Notes: generated by a model not told the origin, from the sequence alone. A DNA stretch of 64,000 nucleotides from an uncultured Oscillospiraceae bacterium (GCA_900544715.1 UQWL01000008.1:1-64000); one strand, 5' to 3'. Shown: positions 1-8,865, numbered from the stretch's first letter. Made by a program: numbers and translations.

Positions 1-54
1 AATGTTCTCCGAAGCTCTTGGAATCTTTGATTCCTTAGAGATTCGTGAGGTTAT
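1..54 (-). repeat. Dispersed repeat copy, cut by window edge
   Basis: The reverse complement of these bases matches, with one mismatch, the unit that is tandemly repeated at 45340-45577. The copy contains the small inverted repeat GGAATC-AAA-GATTCC. A TATAAT-like hexamer lies just outside the core (53-58 on the minus strand), as it does in the first copy at 45 kb. The repeat probably continues beyond the window edge. Confidence 0.85.
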
Positions 55-399
55 TATACCCCGTATACAATGCTTCAGGTGATTATTTGAAGCGATCCTC
101 TCCGAAAAAAGGCGTTTCGCGCCGACAACCATTTTTCCAATGCATCAAAGCTGCAAGCGTTGATGCTATTATACCATTTGTGCCCGGTTTGACAATATCC
201 GCAGCGCATTTCTTCAATTGCGCGTATCATCAAAGTATGATAAAATAGCTCCAAACGGGTCGCAAAGTTTCAAGCTTTGAAACTTGGAAGCCTTGGAAAA
301 ATGCCTTCCGCAGAGCGGCAACGCCATTTTTCGCAGGGAGAGGCTTTGTATGTATGATAAAATAAATCAGATTTACATTTCACAGGAGGATGCCTTTTT
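55..399 (+). promoter_or_regulatory. Upstream region of thyX
   Basis: No gene is seen here. A perfect 9-bp inverted repeat with a 3-nt loop lies at 265-285 (AAGTTTCAA / TTGAAACTT). The 12-mer TATGATAAAATA occurs twice, near 234 and 354, and either could serve as a -10 element; the second sits about 45 bases before the thyX start. An AGGAGG ribosome binding site lies at 384-389. The promoter assignment is tentative. Confidence 0.4.
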
Positions 400-1821
400 A
401 TGGAGAACAAACAGCCGCAAGCCGTAATCCTCAGCATGACGAGGGATGGGGAAAAACTATGCGCAGCCGGCGGGCGCATCTCGACCCAGCCCGGCGATGC
501 GATCGAAATATGGAACCACTCACAGGATGAGGAAAAGAACAGCCGCCTGATTCAAAAAGTGACCCGCTCCGGCCACAACTCCGTGGTGGAGCACGTCTGC
601 TTCCACCTCGCATTCCAAAATGTTTCTGTTATGGTAGAGCAGTTCATGATTGAATTCCGGCTCGCATCCTTCACGGTGAAATCCCGGCGTTATGTCGATT
701 TCAGCTCGGCCGGATATTATATGCCGGAGGGGCTGGACGACGCGCTCACCCAAACCTATACAACACACATGGAAGCCCTGTTTGCCGATTATCAATACCT
801 GATAGAGCACGACGTGCCCAAAGAGGATGCGCGGTTTGTGCTCCCCTACTGCTTTTGCAGCAATTTTTATTGCACGCTCAACGGCCGCGAGCTGCTGCAC
901 GTTTTGCATGCCATGCTTTGCGGGCGCGGGAGCCGCTTCCCGGAGATTGTGCTGATCGGCCGCCAGTTGCTTGAGCAGGCCCGTGCCATGGCGCCTGGGG
1001 TATTTGCGGCATTTGAGGAGGGGCAGGCGTCGGTGGCCGACTCGCTGGATCTCTCGGCTCTCCCCGGCCTGCCGGAGGGGGCACATGTCCTGCCGCATGG
1101 CTACCAATTTGCCGAACTGCTTGCCGCCACGCCCGACGCTGCAAAATGCGTTGCCCGCACGGCGCTGATCGAGGGCACACAGCTCCCCGGTGATGAGATC
1201 AACAAGGTGCTTTCCGATGCGAAAATCCGCGCAGAGATTCTCCGCAGGGTGATCGCCAGCTCACGCCCGCGCGCGCTGGAAAACATCAGCTTCACCTTCC
1301 GGCTCAACGGCGTATCGCTGCCCTGCATTACGCACATCGTGCGCCACCGGATGCAGTCCGTGATGATACCGCCCCTGACAGAGACAGACCGCACCCACAA
1401 AATCATCCCCCCTTCCATCCGTAAACAATCGGATTGCCTTGCGCGCTATGAAGCCGCCTTCCACCGGAACGCGGCTTTATATCAAAAGCTGCACGGAGAA
1501 GGCGTATCGAAAGAAACGCTCGTTTATTTTCTGCTCAGCGGCAACACGCTCGACGTGGTGACCACCATGAATGCACGCGAGCTGCTCCTGTTTTTGCGCC
1601 TGCGCACCTGCAGCCGCGCCCAGTGGGAAATCCACATTTATGCGGATGAAATGCTCCGCCTGCTGCGGGAAAAAGAGCCGGAGCTCTTCCGCTTTTTTGG
1701 CCCGAGCTGCTTTGTAACCGGGAAATGCCCGGAAGGCCGCCTAAGCTGCGGAAACATGCAGGAAGTATGCGCGCGCTATCAGATGGGAGAAGATGAAAAA
1801 AGGCCGGTTGAAAACGCCTGA
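400..1821 (+). CDS. thyX: FAD-dependent thymidylate synthase, tandem-domain ThyX
   Basis: Predicted to make dTMP from dUMP using methylene-tetrahydrofolate, FAD and NADPH. At 473 residues it is about twice the length of ordinary ThyX and holds two copies of the fold. The N-half has H-S-V-V-E-H near residues 59-65 and a degenerate signature at 85-98 that keeps the S-x-R-Y end but has E-F in place of the leading R-H. The C-half keeps RHR at 315-317 and S320 but has lost the rest of the motif. The start has AGGAGG ten bases upstream. It is a single gene with its own leader. The family call is firm; how the two half-degenerate domains share the active site is not known. Confidence 0.88.
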   Translation: MENKQPQAVILSMTRDGEKLCAAGGRISTQPGDAIEIWNHSQDEEKNSRLIQKVTRSGHNSVVEHVCFHLAFQNVSVMVEQFMIEFRLASFTVKSRRYVDFSSAGYYMPEGLDDALTQTYTTHMEALFADYQYLIEHDVPKEDARFVLPYCFCSNFYCTLNGRELLHVLHAMLCGRGSRFPEIVLIGRQLLEQARAMAPGVFAAFEEGQASVADSLDLSALPGLPEGAHVLPHGYQFAELLAATPDAAKCVARTALIEGTQLPGDEINKVLSDAKIRAEILRRVIASSRPRALENISFTFRLNGVSLPCITHIVRHRMQSVMIPPLTETDRTHKIIPPSIRKQSDCLARYEAAFHRNAALYQKLHGEGVSKETLVYFLLSGNTLDVVTTMNARELLLFLRLRTCSRAQWEIHIYADEMLRLLREKEPELFRFFGPSCFVTGKCPEGRLSCGNMQEVCARYQMGEDEKRPVENA

Positions 1822-2019
1822 TCCGGCGCATGCAACCAGCTTTTTGGAAATAGAGCTGCTTCCAGAGTAATTCAAAGAAATAATAGCACAAAAGGAGGGG
1901 AACGGAAACCGTGCGTGGCAAGGCAGAGGATACAGGCGGGCTATCTCTCTCCAAGGACGCTAACGAAGCTACGTACGATTTCCGCCCCCGAACTTGTGTC
2001 ATTATTTTTCTGGATTGCT

Positions 2020-2313
2020 CTAGTCAAAAAGGCCGTCAAAACAGCCTTTTTTCCGTCTTCGTGGCTCTGATACAGGGCGTTCGAAACAGACGAGGATTGT
2101 TTCTTCCCCGATCACCTGGATATCCTTCCATGGGATACAGATATCATTATCCCGCCCGCCAATGCCGCACCACCGTGGGCGGCCAAACACAATAATTGCA
2201 CACAGCTGCCCTGTGCAGGTATCGATCTCCACATCGCAGACATTGCCCAAACGGCTGCCGTCTTTGACGCATATTACCTCTTTCGCCCGTAAATCCGTAA
2301 TTCTACAATTCAT
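2020..2313 (-). CDS. YlmC/YmxH family PRC-barrel protein
   Basis: A small protein of about 97 residues with one PRC-barrel-like domain, of the YlmC/YmxH type found in spore-forming Firmicutes. Typical elements are an N-terminal C-R-I-T-D-L-R-A-K-E segment, an internal D-G-S-R-L-G-N-V turn and the late segment C-I-P-W-K-D-I-Q-V-I-G. The open frame runs further upstream, but the start at 2313 is preferred because GGAGGTGAT sits eleven bases before it, whereas an upstream ATG at 2322 lies almost on the ribosome binding site. The extreme 3' end contains a short hairpin (AAAAAGGC / GCCTTTTT). Molecular function is unknown. Confidence 0.75.
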   Translation of the reverse strand: MNCRITDLRAKEVICVKDGSRLGNVCDVEIDTCTGQLCAIIVFGRPRWCGIGGRDNDICIPWKDIQVIGEETILVCFERPVSEPRRRKKGCFDGLFD

Positions 2314-2427
2314 ACGGCGCATCACCTCCCCATAGGGAGTATATTCATCCCTTCGGCTGAGAAGAAGCAAAAAAGCAACAAAAAGCGCGGGCAATCCGCC
2401 TTACAAACAAATCAGGAGGCGTTCTTT

Positions 2428-3387
2428 TTGAACATTGTTGTATTGGATGGCTATACGACCAATCCCGGAGATTTGGATTGGAGCTTTTTAAAACAATTTG
2501 GAGAATATACCGTTTATGACCGCACGCCCCACGCTCTGACGGTAGAGCGGGCAAAGGATGCGGAGATCGTCGTGACCAATAAGGTTGTGCTCGACCGGGA
2601 GATTTTATCGCAGCTTCCAAACTGCCGGTTTATTGAGCTGCTCTCAACCGGCTACAATGTGATCGACTGCGGCTATGCGAAGGAACGCGGCATTCCGGTA
2701 TCCAATATTCCGGCCTATAGCACTGATGCGGTGGCACAGCTCGTGTTTGCGTTTATCCTTGCGTTCAGCAACCGTGTAGCTGCCCATAATCAGGCCGTCC
2801 ATGCGGGGGAATGGTCGAACTGCCCAGACTTTTGCTTCTGGAAAACCAATTTGACAGAGCTTGCGGGGAAAACGCTCGGCATCGTCGGATTCGGCAGGAT
2901 CGGCCAAAGGGTGGCGAAACTTGCGGCGGCTTTCGGCATGCGCGTGCTCGCCTGCACGCCGCACCCGAAGAACATGCAGATGAGCGGCAGTTTTTCTTGG
3001 GTCGCGATGGATCAGTTGCTCACAGAATCTGACTTTGTTACGCTTCACTGCCCGCTGACCCCTCAGACAGAGCACATGGTGAATCGGGAATTCCTGCCAA
3101 AAATGAAACCCTCTTCCTATCTCATCAACACCTCGCGCGGCCCTGTGATCGACGAAGCAGCCCTGGCACAGGCGCTCGAAGAAGGCACGCTGGCGGGCGC
3201 GGGGGTGGACGTGCTTTCCACAGAGCCACCCAGAGCAGATAATCCGCTGCTCACTGCAAAGAATTGCCTGATTACCCCGCACATTGCCTGGGCAGGGTAC
3301 GAAACACGCGGTCGCCTGCTGCAAATCTGTGAAGACAATCTCAAGGCCTTTTGCGCAGGTGCGCCGATTCATGTGGTGAATTCCTGA
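2428..3387 (+). CDS. D-2-hydroxyacid dehydrogenase (NAD-dependent)
   Basis: Predicted to interconvert a 2-oxoacid and a D-2-hydroxyacid with NAD(H), in the glycerate/phosphoglycerate dehydrogenase-like group. The 319 residues form a split substrate domain around a Rossmann domain, with G-F-G-R-I-G at 154-159. The catalytic triad expected for the family is visible: R237 in T-S-R-G-P, E266 in S-T-E-P-P and H285 in T-P-H-I-A-W. The start is TTG, with GGAGG eight bases upstream. It faces away from ylmC, and a clear sigma-A promoter for the next gene follows it. The substrate cannot be read from the sequence; hydroxypyruvate or glyoxylate are family guesses. Confidence 0.88.
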   Translation: MNIVVLDGYTTNPGDLDWSFLKQFGEYTVYDRTPHALTVERAKDAEIVVTNKVVLDREILSQLPNCRFIELLSTGYNVIDCGYAKERGIPVSNIPAYSTDAVAQLVFAFILAFSNRVAAHNQAVHAGEWSNCPDFCFWKTNLTELAGKTLGIVGFGRIGQRVAKLAAAFGMRVLACTPHPKNMQMSGSFSWVAMDQLLTESDFVTLHCPLTPQTEHMVNREFLPKMKPSSYLINTSRGPVIDEAALAQALEEGTLAGAGVDVLSTEPPRADNPLLTAKNCLITPHIAWAGYETRGRLLQICEDNLKAFCAGAPIHVVNS

Positions 3388-3483
3388 GGAATCCGCTCTG
3401 TGCGGTTCGGCACGGTCGTTTTTGTACGGTTTCCATGTATTTTTTATTTCTTACCACAAATAACTGTATGATAGTGGTATTAT

Positions 3484-3511
3484 TTGACATTTGAATAAAA
3501 TCTGTTATAAT
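3484..3511 (+). promoter_or_regulatory. Sigma-A promoter of the lectin gene
   Basis: TTGACA at 3484-3489, a 16-base spacer, and TATAAT at 3506-3511. Both hexamers are perfect consensus, so strong constitutive transcription of the gene at 3601 is expected. Confidence 0.85.
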
Positions 3512-3600
3512 AAAAGCTGTTCAGCCTTGTGTTGAATGGCTTTTTCCGTATTTAAAATGGAAAGATGGCCGCCTCAAAACGATGAAAAGGAGTGTTTTAC

Positions 3601-4302
3601 ATGGCAGGTAAAACGACAAAAAAGAGTCCGTTCGACTGTGCCGCCTTTTATACAATCACCTCCAAGCTCAGCGGCAAAGCTGTTACGGCATGTGGAGAGA
3701 CAGAGGTGCGTATGTTTGCGCCAACAGAGGAGGAGTGCCAACAGTGGAAACTGGTTGCGGCAGATGACGGTGCATACCGGCTGATCTCCAAAACGACCGG
3801 CAAAGCGCTGGATATCATGCTGGCAGGCGAAAATGACGGCGCGCAGCTGCATCAATGGGAAGCGGATATCGCCGCCCCCACGCAGTGCTGGGTACTGGAG
3901 CAGGCACAGGATGGCAGCTACAAGATCAAATCTGCTGTATCCGGCAAATGCATGGATATTGTGGATATCTCCATGCAAGATGACGCGCGCCTTCAAATTT
4001 GGGAGGATCTCGACGGCGAGAACCAAAAATGGATGCTGAACGCTCTCGCGGCGCCGAAGCCCGCGAGAAAACCGCGTGCACCCAAAAAGGAAACGACAGC
4101 CAAAACAAAGGCGGTCGCGGAGAAAGCAGCAACTGTGGCAACAGAAAAAGCGGCATCCCCCGCGAAGCCGAAGGCTGCCAAGCCCGCAGCCGCAAAAAGC
4201 ACTAAGGCGGAAGCCAGCGCTCCGGTGGCGAAGCCTGCCGCAACCAAAACACCAGCCAAAGCGTTGCCTAAAACAGCGGCTGACAAAAAAGCAAAAAAAT
4301 AA
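3601..4302 (+). CDS. Ricin-type beta-trefoil protein with lysine-rich H1-like tail
   Basis: The 233 residues fall into two parts. Residues 10-145 form a ricin B-type trefoil with Q-x-W type motifs (Q-Q-W 47-49, H-Q-W 84-86, Q-C-W 95-97, Q-I-W 132-134, Q-K-W 142-144). Residues 151-233 are a low-complexity tail of Lys, Ala, Pro and Thr with 21 Lys and 2 Arg against 5 acidic residues, resembling the C-terminal tail of histone H1. There is no signal peptide or membrane segment, so it is probably cytoplasmic. The ATG is chosen because AAGGAG lies eight bases before it. A perfect-consensus promoter and a strong terminator make it a well-defined single gene. The role is unknown; nucleic-acid or polyanion binding by the tail is an inference. 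Confidence 0.8.
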   Translation: MAGKTTKKSPFDCAAFYTITSKLSGKAVTACGETEVRMFAPTEEECQQWKLVAADDGAYRLISKTTGKALDIMLAGENDGAQLHQWEADIAAPTQCWVLEQAQDGSYKIKSAVSGKCMDIVDISMQDDARLQIWEDLDGENQKWMLNALAAPKPARKPRAPKKETTAKTKAVAEKAATVATEKAASPAKPKAAKPAAAKSTKAEASAPVAKPAATKTPAKALPKTAADKKAKK

Positions 4303-4322
4303 TCTTTGCAAAAACGTGAAAA

Positions 4323-4370
4323 CAAAAACACCGCCGCTCTCCATAGGCAGGAGAGCGGCGGTGTTTTTTG
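4323..4370. terminator. Bidirectional rho-independent terminator
   Basis: A GC-rich stem (ACACCGCCGCTCTCC with its complement) separated by about eight bases, flanked by A-runs on one side and T-runs on the other. It sits between the convergent lectin and ABC permease genes. Confidence 0.9.
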
Positions 4371-4457
4371 CCGGGTGCTTGAAGAGGCTGGTGCAATATT
4401 TTTGCACCAGCCCCCTACTCTTTTATTCCGCTCAATCAATGGGAAACGCCTTTCGGC

Positions 4458-5702
4458 TCAATCCCTGCGCAGCGCTTCAATCGGCGGCATCTTCGCCGCC
4501 TTCCGGGCGGGATAAATGCCGAAGAAAATACCGATTGCACTGGAGAATCCGACCGAAATCAAAATTGTGCTGAATTTTACGCTCATCGGGATATCCATGA
4601 TATAGGAGACAACCCCAGCCCCCGATATGCCGAGAATCATTCCAATGATTCCGCCGATCAAGCACAGAATCACCGATTCAGTCAGGAACTGGAACAGGAT
4701 CGTCCGCGTCCGCGCGCCAAGCGCCTTGCGGATGCCGATCTCCCGCGTTCGTTCACTGACGGAAACGTACATAATGTTCATTACGCCGATGCCGCCAACC
4801 ACTAGGGAGATCGCACTCACCGCCGCGATAAACGTGGTAAATACATTGATCACCTTATCCAGCAGTTCAATATAGGTGGCCATATTGGTGACCGTATAGG
4901 CCTCCCGGTCAAAGTTATTATGCCGCGCTTGGAGGATATTTTTGGCCGCGTTGCCCGCAGCATCCAGTTGATTTTCATCCTTTGCGGAAAGATAAACCAT
5001 GTTATAACGCCCGCTGGAGCCCATCAGATTGGAAACCACCGGCGCCGGCGCAACAACATAGCACATATTGCCCATGGTGTTGGTCATCTGCGACATCTGC
5101 TCCATCATCGCCTCGTTATTCATGCCGCCCATCATGGCAGAAACATCCATGACGCCGATGATGCGAAGCCGGGCCGTTTTGTCGCCGACGGTAACTTCGA
5201 TATATTCACCAACAACATTTTCATAGCCGAACAGGCTCTTTGCATTCATGCCGTCGATGATACATACGTTGCGCGCTGCCGTGTACTCCTCCTCGGTGAA
5301 CATGCGCCCATAGCTCGCGGAGAGCTTCGAGATCTGCTCCATATCCGGCGAGCACCCCACAGGGAAGCACATGCCACTCTCGCTGTTGGCTTTAAACGTG
5401 CCCATGCCAAGCAGGAAAGGAGAAACATAGTCGATGCTGTCCTGCCCTTTCATGGCTTTGAGGTCATCATCCGTGATATAATCGCTGGACGAAGTGTTTT
5501 TTTGATTGACCTGGATCGTAATCGCACTCTGGCCCATATCCTGGATCATGCCCACGATATAATCCCGCCCGCCATTGCCGACTGTGATGATTGCAATCAC
5601 GGACGCAACGCCGATGATAATGCCGAGCATCGTGAGCAAGGAGCGCAGCAGGTTGGTACGGATGCTGAAAACGGCTATGCGGATATTTTCCCGAATATTC
5701 AA
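4458..5702 (-). CDS. MacB/FtsX-family ABC transporter permease
   Basis: The 414-residue inner-membrane permease has the MacB architecture: an N-terminal membrane helix (about residues 15-45, T-M-L-G-I-I-I-G-V), a large extracytoplasmic MacB_PCD domain (about 50-270), then three C-terminal helices of the FtsX domain. The segment G-I-R-K-A-L-G-A-R near residue 325 is the usual coupling region that contacts the ATPase. The start is TTG with GGAGG nine bases upstream. It follows the adaptor gene by 17 bases and must be co-transcribed with it. No ATP-binding subunit is encoded next to it. The substrate is unknown; peptide, antibiotic or lipoprotein export are family possibilities. Confidence 0.88.
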   Translation of the reverse strand: MNIRENIRIAVFSIRTNLLRSLLTMLGIIIGVASVIAIITVGNGGRDYIVGMIQDMGQSAITIQVNQKNTSSSDYITDDDLKAMKGQDSIDYVSPFLLGMGTFKANSESGMCFPVGCSPDMEQISKLSASYGRMFTEEEYTAARNVCIIDGMNAKSLFGYENVVGEYIEVTVGDKTARLRIIGVMDVSAMMGGMNNEAMMEQMSQMTNTMGNMCYVVAPAPVVSNLMGSSGRYNMVYLSAKDENQLDAAGNAAKNILQARHNNFDREAYTVTNMATYIELLDKVINVFTTFIAAVSAISLVVGGIGVMNIMYVSVSERTREIGIRKALGARTRTILFQFLTESVILCLIGGIIGMILGISGAGVVSYIMDIPMSVKFSTILISVGFSSAIGIFFGIYPARKAAKMPPIEALRRD

Positions 5703-5719
5703 ACCCTACCGCCTCCGCA

Positions 5720-7345
5720 TCAATTTTTCTGGGAGGAGGAGACGTTCTCACCCTCTTTTTGAATCGTCACGCGCGCACCGTCTACCAAGGTCTTAGACGG
5801 GCTCTTGACAATTTGCTCCCCAGCGGAAACGCCGGATGTAATCTGATACATCGTATCGGAAACGAGGCCGGTTTCGACCTCTTTTTTCGTTACCGTTTTC
5901 TCCGCTTCATGATAGACGAATACATATTTTTTTCCTTCCTCAACCAGAAGGGATTCCAGCGGAATCAGCGTTGCCCCCTTGGCCTCATCCGTCTGGATGG
6001 AAACATCCACATCCACACCGATGATGACGCTGGCATCCGGGTTATGAATCTTCACCTTTGCCGGGATGCTGCTGGAGGTGCCCGCGCCGGTTAAAGAGCC
6101 GGCAAGTGAGCTCAGGTCGAGCCCGCCGCCGGAGGATGCAACCGGGCTGATGAAGGAAACCTCGCCCTCCAATTCGCCGCTGGCCGTGGTAATCACGGCG
6201 GGCATGCCTGTTTTGATCTTAAGCACATCATATTTGTCAAGGGAGAAAGATACATAAAACTGCCCATAATTCTCCACTGTCATGCCGACGTTGCCGCCGG
6301 AGCCGAGAGAAGTGAGCGTATTCATCAGGCTGTTGATATCTGTGCCGCCGGATACCGCCTGTAGGATGGAAGAGATATCAAAGGAATTGGAGGCAGAGGA
6401 TGCGCCCCCACCCTGATAGGTTTCTCCTGCTTTGATGTTGACCGCTGTGACCACGCCGTCATCCTGTGCGATCCAGCCGCTCTTCAACGAAGCAACCATA
6501 GACTCCATCTCATCAAGCGATTTTTTGCTCGCGTCGACTACCAGCCTATAGGTGCTGGCAAGCGTGTTGCTCTGCTGTGCCTCCAGCGTCGTTTTCTGAA
6601 GCTTGAGCTGCGCAAGATCCATCTGCGCCTGAATCAGCTCCGTGGAGGAAGAGCCAGCCATCGCGGACAGGTCGAACCCGCTGTTCGCCATCTGTGTGAG
6701 CTGATTTATCAGCTTCTGGATTTGGGAAGCCGAGCCGTTAGCCCCGAGCAGCTTGTCGACAATGGCCTGAATCTGGCCCTGTAGCGTGTTCGGTGTGGTT
6801 GTGGCCTCGGTCGTTTCCTTCTGCGCAGAGGTGGTGGTCTGCGTCGCCTTATTCGCATTTGCCTCCTTTGTGAGCTTCTCGATCTTCGCTTCGAGCTCCT
6901 TGATCTCCTTATTGACCTGCGGCAGCTTGGTTTTCGCCTCACTCGCCGCCGTCATGGAATTGTTGTAGGTCTTGAGCGCCTCGTTATATGCTGTGCGCCG
7001 CTCGCTGAGCTTGCCAGACAGGGAGGACGCATCGAAGGTCGCCAGCACGTCTCCTTTTTTGACGTGGTCGCCGACCTTTACATTGACAGAGAGAACCTTT
7101 GTTCCCTCGAGCAGGTTGAAATTCGTCTGATTGTCGGATTCGACCGTCCCGGTGGCGATCAGCTCCTGCTGGATATCGCCCTTCTGGACGCTGACAAGCG
7201 TCACGGGCGTGCCCGGCTCAGGCCGGACCAAGAAATAAATGATCAGCGCAACCACCAGCACAATCGCAATTGCGCCGACGATCACAGCCGTCTTCTTTCC
7301 CTTAGAAAGTGCCTTGAATTTTTCCAACTCTCTCACCGCTTTCAA
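5720..7345 (-). CDS. RND/HlyD-type periplasmic adaptor (membrane fusion protein)
   Basis: The 541-residue adaptor partners the ABC permease at 4458-5702. One membrane helix (about residues 19-41) is followed by a lipoyl-like half (G-D-H-V-K-K-G-D near 95), a coiled coil (about 120-165), a Thr/Glu-rich insert, a second helical stretch (about 190-265), and beta-barrel domains with Gly/Ser-rich loops. The Ser/Gly/Thr-rich loops are longer than in Gram-negative MacA. The TTG start at 7345 has only a weak ribosome binding site; GTG at 7336 or TTG at 7327 could be used instead. A single-membrane organism would use this protein to bridge to the cell wall or gate the permease. Confidence 0.85.
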   Translation of the reverse strand: MKAVRELEKFKALSKGKKTAVIVGAIAIVLVVALIIYFLVRPEPGTPVTLVSVQKGDIQQELIATGTVESDNQTNFNLLEGTKVLSVNVKVGDHVKKGDVLATFDASSLSGKLSERRTAYNEALKTYNNSMTAASEAKTKLPQVNKEIKELEAKIEKLTKEANANKATQTTTSAQKETTEATTTPNTLQGQIQAIVDKLLGANGSASQIQKLINQLTQMANSGFDLSAMAGSSSTELIQAQMDLAQLKLQKTTLEAQQSNTLASTYRLVVDASKKSLDEMESMVASLKSGWIAQDDGVVTAVNIKAGETYQGGGASSASNSFDISSILQAVSGGTDINSLMNTLTSLGSGGNVGMTVENYGQFYVSFSLDKYDVLKIKTGMPAVITTASGELEGEVSFISPVASSGGGLDLSSLAGSLTGAGTSSSIPAKVKIHNPDASVIIGVDVDVSIQTDEAKGATLIPLESLLVEEGKKYVFVYHEAEKTVTKKEVETGLVSDTMYQITSGVSAGEQIVKSPSKTLVDGARVTIQKEGENVSSSQKN

Positions 7346-7476
7346 ATACTGGAGGCAGCCGCGGAATCTTTCATTTCGTTTTCATACACGATGTCGTATA
7401 TCTCCGCAGAATACTACTTCTCAGCTTACCGAAAAAACAATAAAAATGCTGTTGCATTCTGTAAACAATTTATGAA

Positions 7477-8739
7477 CTATTTGTGTCCGATATCCGTGCG
7501 GAAATGCGCGCCCTCAAAATGAATGCGATGCACGCCGTCGTAGGCCTTTTGGAGCGCTTCTTGGAGCGTTTCTCCGCAGGCCGTAACGCCGAGCACACGA
7601 CCGCCCGCCGTGAAGAATTTACCATCTTTTTGTACCGTTCCTGCATGATAAACGGTCGCGCCTGGAATTTGGCCGTTTTCATCCAATCCCTCGATCACAA
7701 TCCCCTTCGGATAAGCCTTCGGGTAGCCGCCGGAGGCCATCACAACACAGGCGCAGGCATTCTCTTCCCACTCGATCTCCTGCCCGGCGAGGCTGCCGTT
7801 TACCACTGCTTCTACGATATCCACCAGCGGCGTTTTCAGCCGGGGCAGGACGACCTGCGTTTCCGGATCGCCAAACCGGGAGTTGTATTCAATAACCTTC
7901 GGCCCGGTCGGCGTAAGCATCAGGCCGAAATACAGGCAGCCCTTGAAGGGCCTTCCCTCCTGCTGCATCGCCCGGATGGTCGGCAGGAAAATTTCTTCCA
8001 TGCAGCGCGCGGCAAGTTCCGGCGTGTAATAGGGGTTCGGGCTGATGGTGCCCATACCGCCTGTATTCGGGCCCTCGTCGCCATCGTAAGCACGTTTATG
8101 ATCCATGGAGGATACCATGGGCTTCACCGTTTCGCCATCCGTAAACGCCAGCACAGACACCTCCGGGCCGGTCAAAAATTCCTCAATGACCACGCGGCTG
8201 CCGGAATCGCCAAAAATTTTATCCTCCATCATGGAGTGCAGGGCATCCTTTGCCTCCGCCTCATCCTGCGCGATGACGACGCCCTTGCCCAGCGCAAGGC
8301 CATCCGCCTTGATGACGGCGGGCCAGGTGTTCTGTTCCAAAAGATAAGCAAGCGCCTTTTCCGGCGCGTCAAACACCTCGTAGCGCGCGGTGGGGATGCC
8401 GTATTTTTTCATCAGGTTTTTGGAGAAGACCTTGCTGCTTTCAATCTCCGCCGCCAGCCTGGAGGGGCCGAAGGCGCGGATGCCCGCCGCCTCCAGCGCA
8501 TCCACCATGCCCGCCGCCAGCGGATCATCCGGCGCGACAAAGACGAGATCTATTTTGTGTTCTTTGCTGAAGGCGACGACGCCTTCGATATCCATTGCGG
8601 AAATCGCGACGCACTGCGCATCGCAGGCAATACCGCCGTTGCCGGGCGCGCAGTAGATTTCATCCACGCGCGGGCTTTCTTTCAGCTTGCGGATAAGCGC
8701 ATGCTCGCGCCCGCCGCCGCCGATCATCAGAAGTTTCAT
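7477..8739 (-). CDS. purD: Phosphoribosylamine-glycine ligase (GAR synthetase)
   Basis: Catalyses the ATP-dependent joining of phosphoribosylamine and glycine, step two of purine synthesis. The 420-residue ATP-grasp protein starts with the dinucleotide-like loop M-I-G-G-G-G-R-E-H and carries the family segments G-L-A-L-G-K-G-V, the D-H-K-R-A-Y-D-G-D region and N-S-R-F-G-D-P-E-T-Q. The ATG at 8739 is preferred over upstream in-frame starts because AAAGGA lies eleven bases before it. It is the last gene of the minus-strand pur operon and is separated from the previous gene by 126 bases that contain a 14-bp hairpin. The MacA-like gene follows after 131 bases. Confidence 0.95.
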   Translation of the reverse strand: MKLLMIGGGGREHALIRKLKESPRVDEIYCAPGNGGIACDAQCVAISAMDIEGVVAFSKEHKIDLVFVAPDDPLAAGMVDALEAAGIRAFGPSRLAAEIESSKVFSKNLMKKYGIPTARYEVFDAPEKALAYLLEQNTWPAVIKADGLALGKGVVIAQDEAEAKDALHSMMEDKIFGDSGSRVVIEEFLTGPEVSVLAFTDGETVKPMVSSMDHKRAYDGDEGPNTGGMGTISPNPYYTPELAARCMEEIFLPTIRAMQQEGRPFKGCLYFGLMLTPTGPKVIEYNSRFGDPETQVVLPRLKTPLVDIVEAVVNGSLAGQEIEWEENACACVVMASGGYPKAYPKGIVIEGLDENGQIPGATVYHAGTVQKDGKFFTAGGRVLGVTACGETLQEALQKAYDGVHRIHFEGAHFRTDIGHK

Positions 8740-8813
8740 TGACAGAACCATCCTTTCTCTGCCAGCAGTTTGCACCGGATACGATGCAAACGTTTCCAAC
8801 TGACAGTCAACGA

Positions 8814-8849
8814 ACTCCAGAGCCCGGATCAAGGCCCGGGCTCTGGAGT
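8814..8849 (-). other. Perfect 14-bp hairpin between AICAR transformylase and purD
   Basis: ACTCCAGAGCCCGG and its exact complement are separated by eight bases. There is no T-run on either side, so it is not a classic terminator; it may act in mRNA processing or stability within the operon. Confidence 0.7.
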
Positions 8850-8865
8850 CTATATCAATTTTCGA

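Noticed and set aside
1911..2195. Plus-strand ORF of 94 codons after thyX
   Set aside because: A good AAAGGAGG precedes it, but the frame runs antisense through the ylmC gene and shows no recognisable protein features; left out as probable chance.
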